A model generated the notes under the pieces. That model saw only the letters and a list, made by a program, of their open reading frames with translations. It was not told the origin of the DNA and searched no databases. 64,000 nucleotides of DNA, taken from Diplonema japonicum (taxonomy: Eukaryota; Euglenozoa; Diplonemea; Diplonemida; Diplonemidae). Of the stretch, positions 52,475 to 62,788 are shown one piece after another (the stretch's first letter is position 1; each line of letters begins with the position of its first letter). The stretch is taken from positions 1 to 64,000 of the forward strand of contig OZ025706.1 of the NCBI GenBank assembly GCA_964019335.1, given 5' to 3'. The translations under genes and the position numbers were made by a program.

Positions 52475-53191
52475 CTACAGCCCACCCCCGTACCCTGCCT
52501 GGCGTAGGATGCGCTTTTCATCCTCGATGAAATTGATCCCCCCTGTGCTTTGCATGCCCTTTGCTCGCTTGCGCTTTTCTTTGTATTGAAAGCTCTTCGG
52601 GTCGCTGCTGGCACCTTCTTTCGAACGGGGGTTGAGCCTCTCTGTCCAGTCTGTGTCACGCCACTCAGCGTACCGTTCTGCAGCAGTCTTGCGTTCTTTA
52701 AGAGCAGGTTTCTTTGGGGAGGCGGTGGTGGGGGTGGGGGCGGCGTTGTTCTTTGTTTTGTAAGAGTACCCACTTGCCCATTGGTTGAGCGTCTTAGCGT
52801 CTTCTTGTGTTTCTTGCTGCTGTTGTGATTGCTTCAAGGTGGCAGCTGCTGCCGCACGCATTTGAATCTTGAGGTCGTTGTTTATCTTCTGTTGTGCTTC
52901 CTGTTCTTCTTTTTCGGCGCGATGTGCTTCCTGTAAGCTATCTAGCTTTTCTTCTAAATGCACCTCTGCAACCTCAGCCTCGGTGGCACGTGCCGACCGT
53001 ACCAGCTGGCTGAAAGGAGAGTCTTCTGCTAGTTGTTGCTGTATGTTCAACCCACCTTCCAAAATATCAAGCGGCACAGCCGGAACCTTACTCTCCTGAC
53101 CACCCTTCTTTTTTGCAACTTTTCGCTTCTTCTTCTTCGGTTCCTCCCTTATCTCTCCTATGAAGTTCCCTTCACTGTCGTAGTCCGACAT
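52475..53191 (-). CDS. Lys-rich nuclear protein of unknown function
   Basis: 238 residues. A nuclear-localisation-like PKKKKRKVAKKK lies near the start, a long Glu/Gln coiled coil in the middle, then a tail with YAEWRDTDWTERLNPRS and GINFIEDEKRILRQAGYGG. The compact charged make-up fits a splicing or ribosome-biogenesis factor, but I recognise no family. Confidence 0.6.
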   Translation of the reverse strand: MSDYDSEGNFIGEIREEPKKKKRKVAKKKGGQESKVPAVPLDILEGGLNIQQQLAEDSPFSQLVRSARATEAEVAEVHLEEKLDSLQEAHRAEKEEQEAQQKINNDLKIQMRAAAAATLKQSQQQQETQEDAKTLNQWASGYSYKTKNNAAPTPTTASPKKPALKERKTAAERYAEWRDTDWTERLNPRSKEGASSDPKSFQYKEKRKRAKGMQSTGGINFIEDEKRILRQAGYGGGL

Positions 53192-53500
53192 TATTTTCTC
53201 TCTTTTTTTTTCTTTCTCGTGTTGTTGCTGAAGAATATGAAGAAAAGAAAAAGTGTAGAATGAAAAAGAAAAGACCGAAGAAAGGGGGGAATGTAAAGAA
53301 AAAAAAGTTGGGCGGGAGGGGGGGGGAGGGGGAATTCACTGATGGGGGAACTGCCCACCAAAAAAAAAAATGACACTATTCTTAGAAACATAAAAGAGAC
53401 ACTTGAAGAAGGAAAAAAAAGGGGGGAAAAAAATGTTACAGCGTGGTAGTATAGAAGAAGTAAAAAGAAGAAAAAAAAAAAAAAAAAACAGAGGTGTCTT
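53192..53500. other. Spacer with element A
   Basis: 309 bp of A/G runs between two genes, with one copy of the conserved element at 53334-53366. No gene. Confidence 0.6.
53334..53366 (-). repeat. Conserved intergenic element A, short copy
   Basis: On the coding strand: T-run, GGTGGGCAGTT, CCCCCATCAG, TGAATT. The branch-like CTAAC of the longer copies is missing, so it is a shortened member. Confidence 0.6.
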
Positions 53501-54385
53501 CTACCAAGGCTTCATTTGCGCACCGTCCTGAGTGTGTTTGCATTTTTTCCCCCCTTGTCCTCGTTTAGCATACCACAAGCGGGTCGAATGTGCTAACCTG
53601 GTCGGGAGCGCAACGCAGATCGTTACGGTGGGGGTTGGCGGCCGAGGCGTGTCGGTTCCTTTAAAAAAGATTCTTCCCCCTCTTTAAGACCACATACCAG
53701 TAGTACTTAAAACTCTGATTGAAGAACCTCCCTGTCTTGTGCAGCAGGTAGGAAGGGTGGGGGTCTGCGCGGACTATCTCAGGATTATACTTCGGGTTGT
53801 TCTCGAGGCTCAGTTCGTGAGTAGGAGGGTCGATGCACTGTGGTGGGTAAAGGGAAACACAAAGAAACAACATACTCTTGTACCGGACCCCATCATCCAC
53901 CTACCCTTGAAGGAGTTGGGCCCCCACTTAGACCTGAAAAACATGTGCCCCCAGTTAGGGTCGTTGAAAAGCCAGTTCTTATCGGCGTCGTTGTAGGAGA
54001 GGTGCTGGCGCTTCTTCAGCTGGTGGACCTGGTTCTGTCGGATGAACTCAGCAGTCAAGCACACCTCGTACTCGTGGAAGTAGTGCTTGCAGTCGCCGGC
54101 AGAGCCTGTTCCTGCGTACCTAATGTTTTCGGTAGAAGCGCAGAAGTACCACGGGATGTATTTGTGTGAACAGAAGTCCCAGTTCCCGAGCGGGATCCCC
54201 AGCCTCTCAAGGTCCGACCTCGCCACCGGCGACTGTCTCTGCTGATGCGGCCTGCCGCCAAACTCATACGCAAATTCCTCCTCCGTCATCCCATACTCCT
54301 TCATCATCTTCCTGTTCCCCTCGCTGTACACAAACGGGTTCGTTTCCTCATTGGGGACCACACCCGCTGCATCCCGATACGCCAT
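53501..54385 (-). CDS. Complex I subunit, NDUFB7-like (twin CX9C)
   Basis: Exons 54385-53876, 53837-53698, 53658-53574 and 53527-53501 with introns of 38, 39 and 46 bp encode 253 residues. The centre has IPLGNWDFCSHKYIPWYFC and then CKHYFHEYEVC, paired cysteines like the coiled-coil-helix fold of NDUFB7/B18 of respiratory complex I. Such proteins are imported into the intermembrane space by MIA40. It is about twice the usual length; the extra C-terminal part (RFFNQSFKYYWNRHA and beyond) has no match I know. The last 27-base exon gives an end of DGAQMKPW. Confidence 0.65.
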
Positions 54386-54600
54386 GGTGTCCTGTTGCTT
54401 GGTGGTGATATACTACAGCTCGTCGATTTATTTCGCATAAAATGAAATAAAAAAAGACTCTAAAAGGGACAGTTGAGGGACTAACACGGGGGGTGGAATG
54501 GGATATGTACACAAAAACCGGTCTACACACAAAAAAAAAAAAAAAAAACAAGAAGAAAAAAAAGGGGAAAACAAAGAACTTTCATATTTTTTTTTTCCGT

Positions 54601-56804
54601 TCACTCCAGCGCGTCCAGTGCCGCGTACCCTTGCATCACATGTGCTTTCGTGGACAAGACTTGCAACAGCAACCCTTCGTCCAAGAACCCGCTCAGCTGC
54701 TTTGTTTCGCACAAAGCGTCATTTGTTGCCGCAGCCAGTGCTGTGAGGGGTTGCAACAGGTCAGCTGACGTGCTGCCTGTCTGTGTCAGGTGTGCCTTGA
54801 TCGCTTCAACAGTCAGCTTCCCCTTTGCTACATCTGCCGCCAGCGCCATGTCTTTGCTGTCCATGACCACCCCACTGCTGTTGATATAGGCTTGGCTGTC
54901 CAGCACGGCATCACACAGCTCTCTATAGGTCCTCCTCATGGTAGCTATTTCCTTAGTACTGCCCTCGCTAACATTTGTATTTTCGCTGAGTTTGCCATAG
55001 TCACTCTTTCTCTTCTTGCCTTCTTCTTCCAGTTCGTATTTGTTACTCTGTGGTTATGAATGTCTAGCGTTTTCCAACACACACCTCCTGCTGCACAGCC
55101 CGCGTCAACGCGCCGAGCATCTTGAGCTGCTTCATTGCCTGTGCGGTGTATGTCATTGCTGGCTGAATACCTGGTCCAACTGGGCCTTCTTCGCAGAGCG
55201 CAATCTTTTTGCTCTTACCGCCGCACGGAAGGCTTCAAGCTGGTAGACCTATGACGAGTTGCAAAAGTCACGTGACATACCTCCATCTCCTGTACTGTAG
55301 TGGGCAGAACTGACCTGTTGACTACTGTCGCGAGCCTTGAGACAGACGAAGCTGCAGGTGAGCCGGACTCTACACGCCTCCTGACGCTAGGAGGCTGGGC
55401 AGGTGCAGAGGCACGCCCGTGTGCCGATGAGCTGAGGTCGTCAGCTGTGGAGTTCAAGGTAGAAACAGTTGCAGAGGTGCGTGCGGGTGACGATACCCGA
55501 GCAGAGGTGCGTGCAGGCGACGACACCCTCGACAGCACGCCGGAGGAAGTACCCCGAAGGGTTGTGGTCTGCGGCATCCTTCCCAGATTCCGTGGGTTCC
55601 TACTGCTCGCCACACTCTGGTGCGGGGACCCCGTGCGAGGAACAACCCGCTTCACGCTCGCCACACTCTGATGCGGAGACCCAGATCTGACAACAGACGG
55701 CGACTGCGTGCGTGTAGTAGTGGCAGGCGAAGTACCACGTTTCGGTGATGAGATGTGTGCAACGTTCGGACTTGGGGAGAGAATTCTCTTCTTCAGTGCA
55801 GGGCGCTCTACTGGCATGTGCACCTTTGGTACCGACTGTTTCTGGAGATACTTCGACTGCACACCTGTCAGCCGTGAGGACGTCTTCTTCGGCGCCTTTT
55901 TGCGCTGGAACTTGACCACCCATTTCTCGTCGTTAGAGCTTCTTGTGCACGTGCCGGTGATGGCAGTGCCGCCCTTCGTTGACACGAGTGACCCCTCGAA
56001 GCTTGTGTTCCACTCGACGAAGGTCCACTGAATGACGGTGTCGTTCACACTGCCGCGTATAGTGCACGACGGGTTGCTTTCTGTGGTGTGCGTACCGTGC
56101 AGCACTTCGCCCTCCTGCCACAGGGCGAGCCTGCCTACCTCCGATTCCCTGCTGTCTTCTTTTTCCCAGACCTCCACCCAGTCACCCGTGAGCCCCTGAT
56201 CTTTCAAAGTTGCTGTCGAGAGGACAGAACCTGATCTGTGCGCGGAACCAGATCTGCTTGCCATTGCACCGGGTCCCGATCCTGACCTGCTTGCTGCTGC
56301 GCTCAGCCGTCGTGCGGAATCTGATCTGCTGCTCTCAAGCCCGGGCTGCGATGACTTGCTTGTTGCGCCAGGTGTTGCGGATGTTGTAACACTACTGGGT
56401 GCTTTTGTGAATGCGGCCACACTAGAACTAGGTGCTGTTGTACTGGGGGCTGTCACACTGAGCGCCGTTGCGCTTGGTGCATGTGACGATGCAGACCGCG
56501 CCGACCTCGCAGGGCTGCTGGCCACCTCCCTCCCTGCCCGTAGCAACGCTATGTTTCTCTTGTGCAGCGAATCAGCTCTTGTTTGTGCCTGCTTCAGGAT
56601 CTCCCGTTGCCGCTCGCTCTCCCTTCTCTCTTCGTCCAGCCTCTCAAGGCGCTTCTTGTGCCGTGCTTCCGACAAGGCAGACTCCGAGGCCACCCTAGTG
56701 GGGCTTACCGAGCGTTCCTCCGTCCTGTCACGAGTGGGAGAGGTACCGCACGGCGCAGGCACCCAAGGTGGCCATTCCGCACTCCCTCCTTCCGTTGACC
56801 CCAT
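54601..56804 (-). CDS. Ser-rich protein with a beta-sheet domain and helical C-terminus
   Basis: Four exons (56804-55281, 55248-55171, 55138-55085, 55047-54601) with introns of 32, 32 and 37 bp encode 700 residues. A charged coiled coil (ARHKKRLERLDEERRESERQ) near residue 50 is followed by a very Ser/Ala-rich stretch. At about 205-310 lies a beta-rich segment (LTGDWVEVWEK, WTFVEWNTSFEG, AITGTCTR), lipocalin-like in pattern. SP-rich repeats (SPHQSVAS, SPARTSA) follow. The final 190 residues are helical (YQLEAFRAAVRAKRLRSAKK onward). No known family. The last exons were joined from frame. Confidence 0.6.
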
Positions 56805-56950
56805 ACTGTGAAAAGGTTAGAAGGTTGGAGGACAATAGACAGCAAAGGAAAAAAAGAATACAGAATAGTAACTTTCCCCCATGGCATTGTCAGCAAAGGG
56901 AATGGTGCGTGTGTTTGTGTGTATAAGAAAAACTGTTAAAAAGGAATGTA

Positions 56951-56988
56951 TGAATTAAAGGATATCTTTGTGAGACACCCCCTTTGTA
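56951..56988. repeat. Structured element B, copy 1
   Basis: GAATTAAAGGATATCTTTGT, then GAGACACCCCCTTTGT. The outer arms AAAGG/CCTTT can pair and an inner TCT/AGA stem encloses TTGTG. Three further copies lie at 62378-62475 and 62743-62788. Element A lies 14 bp beyond it. Confidence 0.65.
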
Positions 56989-57001
56989 AAAAAAAAAAAA
57001 G

Positions 57002-57046
57002 ATTCACTATGATAGGAAACGAAGTGGTTAGCAACTGCCCCACCAA
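57002..57046 (-). repeat. Conserved intergenic element A, copy 3
   Basis: On the coding strand: GGTGGGGCAGTTGCTAACC, ACTTCGTTTCC, TATCATAG, TGAATC. It is the closest relative of the copy at 6240. It lies about 90 bp after the stop of the tetraspan-like gene. Confidence 0.75.
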
Positions 57047-57094
57047 AAAGGAAAAAAAAGAAGAAAAGAAATACTGACTGTTTAACTCTATCTG

Positions 57095-57126
<32 letters not shown>

Positions 57127-57139
57127 TAGTTTACATCTT

Positions 57140-57727
57140 CTAGACGAAGGGGGTCGAGGAGTCGTCGGGGTTGGTTGACTTGAAACTTGACTTTGCTTTC
57201 CGAACGCAGAACCGAAAGCGCCGCACCATGTGGAAGCAATAGTACAGCGTGGTGATGACAAGAACGGCTATCGGGATATAAAATCCGACTTTGTAAGAGT
57301 GGGTAATGGAGGTGGAAGAAAATACATGTGCACTCCATATGTAGCTACAAAGTACAGTGCTGAGGGCTATGGGGAGGATGGTGGGGAGGTATAGAACCCC
57401 GAAGGAGGCGAGATTGCGGGGGCCCATGGCTGTTAAACACCAGGCAGCACAGTTGCAAAGCATGTTGGCCAGCATCACCGTGATCACGAATATCAAGGAG
57501 TACCTCAAGGAGCTGAATGCCGGTGATTTCTCAGTCCAGTCCCTGTTCCGCAGCTGGTTCAACGTAAACGTACCATTCCTCGTGATCCCCTCCTCTTCCC
57601 ACTTTGACTCTCCATAGTCTATGTTAATCGTGGCTATGCACAGCCCCACTACAGTAAGGCCCACCACTGCACACGTCACTATATCGGTCAGCTCATGCTG
57701 AGAATCTTCCTTTGGTAGAAGAAACAT
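57140..57727 (-). CDS. Four-transmembrane protein, claudin/PMP22-like in shape
   Basis: 195 residues, one exon. Four hydrophobic segments (VTCAVVGLTVVGLCIATI, LIFVITVMLANMLCNCAAW, LPTILPIALSTVLCSYIW, IPIAVLVITTLYYCFHMV). A loop with possible N-glycosylation (NGTF) lies between the first two. The basic C-terminus is probably cytosolic. The shape matches claudin/PMP22-type tetraspans, but I see no diagnostic motif. Confidence 0.65.
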   Translation of the reverse strand: MFLLPKEDSQHELTDIVTCAVVGLTVVGLCIATINIDYGESKWEEEGITRNGTFTLNQLRNRDWTEKSPAFSSLRYSLIFVITVMLANMLCNCAAWCLTAMGPRNLASFGVLYLPTILPIALSTVLCSYIWSAHVFSSTSITHSYKVGFYIPIAVLVITTLYYCFHMVRRFRFCVRKAKSSFKSTNPDDSSTPFV

Positions 57728-58678
57728 ACTACCTATGAGAATGAATGATGGCCCAGAAAGAGAGGGGGGATGTAATAAATGCGCGCAGAGAGAAAATTAA
57801 AGATGGGAGTAGGGAAGGGAAGGGAAGGGGGGACACAACATATCGAATTCTTACTACACTCCTCTCAATCTTTTTACTTCATTCATTGCACACCTTAATC
57901 TTTTGTGTGATTGGTACCGCCAGTAAAAATGTGGTCAGGGCTCGATGATCTTTTTATGACCGTGACTCGATTTCTTTCGTATTTTCCGGTTTTGTGTCAA
58001 AATGTGACCTTTTTTAGGGATGAGTGAATGAAGTAAAAATTGAGGAGAAAGAAGTGAAGTAAAATAAAACCACCTTATTCACGCCCAATGCACCTTCTGT
58101 CACTCTCTTCTCGTGAATTTCTTATTTCACTCGAGTGACAGAAAATTCATTTTTCGTTTGTGAATTATGCAAAAAAAAAAAAGGGGGGCTGCAAGCTAAT
58201 GCACCCTCTGGGGGAAAAAAAAGGAAAAATAAAGAAAGAGAAGGAAAGGGGGAGGGGGAAAAGAAAGAAAAGCTCTTCTTCTTCTCCATTCTCCACTTTC
58301 CCCTTTTCTTTTTTTATTTTGCGTCCCTTTTTTCTTTTTCCTTTTCTTTTGAAGTTTGAAACAAAAAGTCTCTTTTTCTCCTTTTTTTTTTTTTCCTCTT
58401 TGCGTTTTCATAGGCAGGGGAAGGGGGGTATTAGGGCAGTACACTTACAAACAATAACTCGCTCTTTTTTTCTTTTTTTTTTTTTTCTCGCTCCCCCTCT
58501 GTGAGGTTTCTTTCCTCAAAAAATGTAAAACTGCAATCTGGGGTAAAGTGCAAACGTGGTTCGCGCTAGCACTGTGCCTCACAGTGTCGAAAAAAAAAAA
58601 AAAAAAGAGAAAAAAAAAAAAGTACAATATAGGAATAAACGTTGAATTTGTATAGAATTCTTTTTATCTCTTCACTTC
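57728..58678. other. 950-bp low-complexity spacer
   Basis: A/T and A/G runs with no gene. 58095-58143 holds a perfect 11-bp inverted repeat. Confidence 0.55.
58095..58143. repeat. Perfect 11-bp inverted repeat
   Basis: TTCTGTCACTC and GAGTGACAGAA flank a 27-bp loop. It could form a hairpin. Confidence 0.75.
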
Positions 58679-59969
58679 TCAGAACTGCCTCACGCCACCA
58701 CCAGCAAGATGCGACACGTGGTGGACGGTGTTGTTAAACTGCTTCTTACAGGAGTGATACGCGCCATCCTATTATTATCGTTTCAAACATAAAATCAAAA
58801 AAAAAAAATTCTTTCAAACATACACGCAAGTCTGGTGTAGGGCAAGGCCGCCTGGTGGGCTTCACATCTCCATCGTTACCATAAATGGGATGAGATGAAG
58901 TGCCGGCACGTGTTCCAGGTGGGGTGGCTGAACGGAGCTTTCGATTACCGTGTAGAAACGCTGTTTCATCATTCGTCTGTTTGTTGTGAGGGGAGTTGAA
59001 CATGTGAGACCGTGGCAGGGCCGAGGGTCCTGTAGCGACCCCATTCTCTATGTGTGAGATGTTGTTGTTGGTGGTGTTGCTGGGGGGGAGGCTTGCGAAA
59101 TGCTTGTCTCCTTCAATCCTCTCGATGCTTCTTGCCCTCATGTGGCGCGTCTCCCCTTCACGGCCTATGTTATCGTTTGGGTTGCTGGCTGCCATAACCT
59201 GCAGCACGCTGGCGCCCTTCCGTGTGGCGGGTCCACCTGCTTCCATCCAGCCCGCACCGTTGGGGTCCGACCCAGCTACACCAAGGTCCTTGACGTGCCT
59301 CCCACGCAGCTTGTTCTGCTGCATAGCCATGCTGATGGGTGACGCCGTCCGTGTCGACATTGTGAGGCCTGTGATGTAGCTTGTCCCCGCCTCGTTCGGG
59401 TTGCTGTACGCTGGCACCGACCTGCTCCTGTTGTTGAGCAGCCCCCTGGGAGACAGCTCTAAGTCCTGATGTTAATGAAGGGAATTTGAAAACATGTCTC
59501 ATACCACTGCCCTCCCGTCGTGCACATTCGGGTTGCTCGGCGACGCTTGCCACTGCTTCCCCACCATTGCCCTGCTCGACGCTGCCCCCCTGGTGCTGAT
59601 CTCTCCCACCGTCGTTGACCCCAGCACCCCTTGCCTGCCCTCAGACCTCTTTTTGTGGCCTTTGTTGACCAGCCCGCCTTGCGTCGTCTGCATGTCCATC
59701 TCCCGTGTGGTGATGGCCTGTATGCTGCCCTCCTCCTTTCCGTAAAACTGTGATTTAACCCTTGGGATGGTGTTCGGGTCAGCTTTCCCGATAGGGGCGT
59801 CCTTCCTGTACACCTTGGGGGTTCCCTGTGTTATGTTATGAAACAGTTAAAAGGTCAATTCCCACACCTGTCCCTCCCCGATGGTGTCGGGGTTCACCCG
59901 CGCGCGTGGGCTGGGGGTGCGGTGGGGTGTTGTGCCCCTGGCTGCCCCAGGGGACCGTGACACGTATTC
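58679..59969 (-). CDS. Repeat-motif protein with Asn-Pro-Asn units (5' end unresolved)
   Basis: Exons 59969-59868, 59825-59505, 59465-58824 and 58768-58679, with introns of 42, 39 and 55 bp, give 384 residues from the first exon found; no initiator ATG lies in it. A short motif recurs about seven times: NPDTIG, DPNTIP, SNPNVHDG, SNPNEAG, SDPNGAG, SNPNDNIG and similar. The exact C-terminus ends GGGVRQF. The protein is otherwise polar and disordered. The start may be in an exon I missed, or the gene may continue the one at 60050-61139, although that would need a 158-bp intron. Function unknown; repeated short motifs suggest a structural or microtubule-linked role. Confidence 0.5.
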
Positions 59970-60049
59970 CTGTCATGTTTTGTTCAAAAAAAAAAAACTC
60001 ATAGTAAAAGACAATCCCTCTGGAGGACAGCCTCTTGTGGTGTGAGTTC

Positions 60050-61139
60050 CTATCTATTAATGCTCCCCTTCTGGAGCATAGCCTTCGTTCCTATTGTCGC
60101 CCTTAAAGCTTTTCGTAGTTTCGACACACGGTCTTTCTTGTATGTCCCTTTCAACTCCTGTAGCTTTTGCGCTGTCTGTCTTGATGCGCCAGTGACTTAC
60201 CGGTCGTCTCCTCGAAGTCGATTGCAAGTTCAGCTGCTCCTCCGAGTCGGTGTCGCCCTCTACCCACCGCAGTGGTTCCCCGAATTGCTCCAGCAGTCCC
60301 ACCACCGTTCCCAGCTGTGCTGCCGTCGGTCACCGGTGTCACCTTGCCTGTCACTTCCCGCTCCCATGGCAGCTTCTTGTTGCCGCCTTCTGCCTGCATC
60401 AGCCCTTCGTCCCGCTTCTCCACCACCATTGCAAGGTATCGCTGCAGCTTCTCTCAAAAAAAAAAAAAGAAAAAAAAAACAGAAAGTAAAAGCGCACCTG
60501 TCGGATACACGTTCTGACATTGTTCTCAGCATCGACCCCCTCGATGTTGGGCCGCGGTAGCTTCCGTGGTGTGTAGGGGTCATGAAGGGGCTTCTGCTTC
60601 TTGGGACTGGGTTTGGGTGAGTGCTGCTTTGCAGGAGAAGGAGAAGGCGACGCAGAAACGCGTTTGGGAGACGGAGAGTGCGACAGGAAGTGGTAGTAAG
60701 GCTCAGTCCCTGGTTTGGGGACACGAAGGCCATGCAACTCTTGCCAATAGAGCTCAATTCTGGCGCTCTCAATCGGCCTGCTGTCGAAACCATAGAGGGA
60801 CAGAAGCTTCTTTAAGGTTTCGTAAGTGACACATTCTAACTCCTTTGGAGTGAGCTCTCTTCGAGCCTTCTTGCAGAGCTCATGCCAAGCCTCTTCCCGT
60901 TGCAGCCTGTTCCTTTCCTCCGTTGCTTCTGACCCTTGTCGAGGGTTTGTCCTGTTCTCTATCCAGAGGCCTGTCTGCATGTCTCTTCCGTCCTTTTCGC
61001 CCCCTGCTGGTGACCAGCTCCTACTGTCCTTTTCTCCATCCTCCCATTCTGCCTCTTTCGCTGCTAGACTTTGTTCTAATTGAACTACCTTTGATTGCAG
61101 ATTCTTCAAATATTCTAAAGTGCTCCCATGTTCACCCAT
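60050..61139 (-). CDS. Coiled-coil protein with SP-rich middle
   Basis: Exons 61139-60498, 60450-60201 and 60171-60050 with introns of 47 and 29 bp encode 337 residues. It starts MGEHGSTLEYLKNLQSKVVQ, a coiled coil. A helical segment (LTPKELECVTYETLKKLLSLYG) and a run of SPSPKR/SPSPAK repeats follow. Splicing adds EKRDEGLMQ and QKLQELKGTYKKDRVSKLRK. The 29-bp intron is the smallest I found. No family recognised. Confidence 0.6.
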
Positions 61140-62377
61140 CTCCTCGCACCTCCTTTTGGTTTTTTGTTGAAATTAGATTTAAATATTGAATTTATCGATA
61201 AGAATAATAAAAAAGGGGGAAAGGATAAAAAAGAAAAAAAATAAGAAAAAATCTTTGTTTATGCAAAAAAAAAAAAAGTGAAGAGGGAGGGTAAAGAAAT
61301 AAATGAATAAAAGAAAAAAAGTGTATTAAGAAAAAAAAAATAATAATAAAAAGGGAGCTTTAAAAGAATGAACTTTCCTTTTTTTCTTTTCTTTTTCTTT
61401 CTGCAAGTTAAGTTCTTAAAAAAAAGAAAACTGAAAAGGAAAGAGGGAGGGGGAGAAAAAAAATAAAAGATAAAAAAAAATAAAATGGGAAAGAAGCTTG
61501 ACAAACGATTTTACCAACAAAGGGAAAGGGGGGGAACGAAAGTGCAGGAGGTAACGCCAAAATAGTGTAAATCACAGAACAGGGGGGGGGATAAATAGCT
61601 ATTAATCCGTGTAGCTGTGGCCAATGCCACTCTTTTCAGAAAGCTGAACCCCCCCCAAAAAAAAGAAGATCTTTTAAAGGCTCTTCTACTAACCTTCCCC
61701 TGCTCACAGTGGCACAAAAGAAGAACTTTGCTTTTTCTTTGGAATGTCCCCCACTTGTCTTGAAAAGAAAAAATGGGAGGGAAGAGGAGAAAAAAAAAAG
61801 AAATCCAGGTGGTCTCGTAAGAGATCCGCGGCGTGGCATTCTTCTCCCCCCTCCCCCTATTTTTCCCCTGCTCCCTTTTCTTCTTTTGGTTTTGTTTATC
61901 GCTTGACACGCACTTCGTCTTGCTTTTTTGTTCTCCCTTTTTTTTTTTTCGTTGACTCTCTGGCCAGAGAGTGGCCATCTTCAAGAAATTCTAACAAAAA
62001 AGAAGAAGAATTTTACGCCTCATATCTCTAAAACCCCGTTTTAGCATCCCCTCGTGTCGGAGGGCACAGAAATTACCATTTCCTTCAAAAACAATGAAAT
62101 CGTTTCGCAACACTTCAACAATAGTTCGCTGACTTTCGTTTTCGAAAAGTACAGGATTGACTAGAGATACAGGGCGTGAAAAAAAGGGGGGGATGAAACA
62201 TATGTTCAGGAGGTGTAAGGTGTTGTTCCTACCCTTCCCTGCCAGCCATCATTTGCTGATAGAAAAAAAAGACAGATAGAAAAAAAAAAAAAAAAACCTC
62301 AGAAAAGACGAAAGGTTAAATTAGGCCCATCACTTGGTCCAAAAAAAAAAAATAAAAAAAAAAGGAAAACAAATATA

Positions 62378-62475
62378 TGAGTTAAAGGAAGTCTTTGTGA
62401 GACGCCCTCTTGTTCTCATGTTCTACCAAACAAATAAAAGAGTTAAAGGAGGCCGGTGTTTGCGGCGCCCTGCAC
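62378..62475. repeat. Structured element B, copies 2 and 3
   Basis: Copy 2 (62378-62415): GAGTTAAAGGAAGTCTTTGT then GAGACGCCCTCTTGT, inner stem GTCT/AGAC. Copy 3 (62438-62475): GAGTTAAAGGAGGCCG then GTGTTTGCGGCGCCCTGC, inner stem GCCG/CGGC. Both follow A-rich runs with AAACAAATA. Confidence 0.7.
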
Positions 62476-62742
62476 AAAAACTGGCGATGACCGACGAGGA
62501 GGTTCTTTATCCCCACCACCTGAAAAAAAAGGGGGGGGGGAACACCCAGTTTCCCCTGCCACTGTCCCCACTATATCTCAGCTTCTACGTTTTGGGAAGA
62601 GAACGATAAACCAAAGCACTGGAGTGCTCTTCCCACAGTGCCTTCGGCCTTAGCATGGGAGAAAAAGGGGAAACAAAATAAACATTTAAAGTTTGCGTTT
62701 TCGCGCTCACCAGCATGTCCCACGGCTAAAAAAAGATGAAAG

Positions 62743-62788
62743 ATGAGATAAAGGAGGTTCCTGCCTTTTGGGAACGCCCCCCTTTGTC
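62743..62788. repeat. Structured element B, copy 4
   Basis: GATGAGATAAAGGAGGTTCC then TGCCTTTTGGGAACGCC and CCCCTTTGT. The inner stem is GTTCC/GGAAC and the outer is AAAGG/CCTTT. Stems differ from other copies but remain paired. Confidence 0.7.

Noticed and set aside
52393-52773. Upstream extension of the RPAP2 frame
   Set aside because: It overlaps the neighbouring Lys-rich gene and lacks family similarity.
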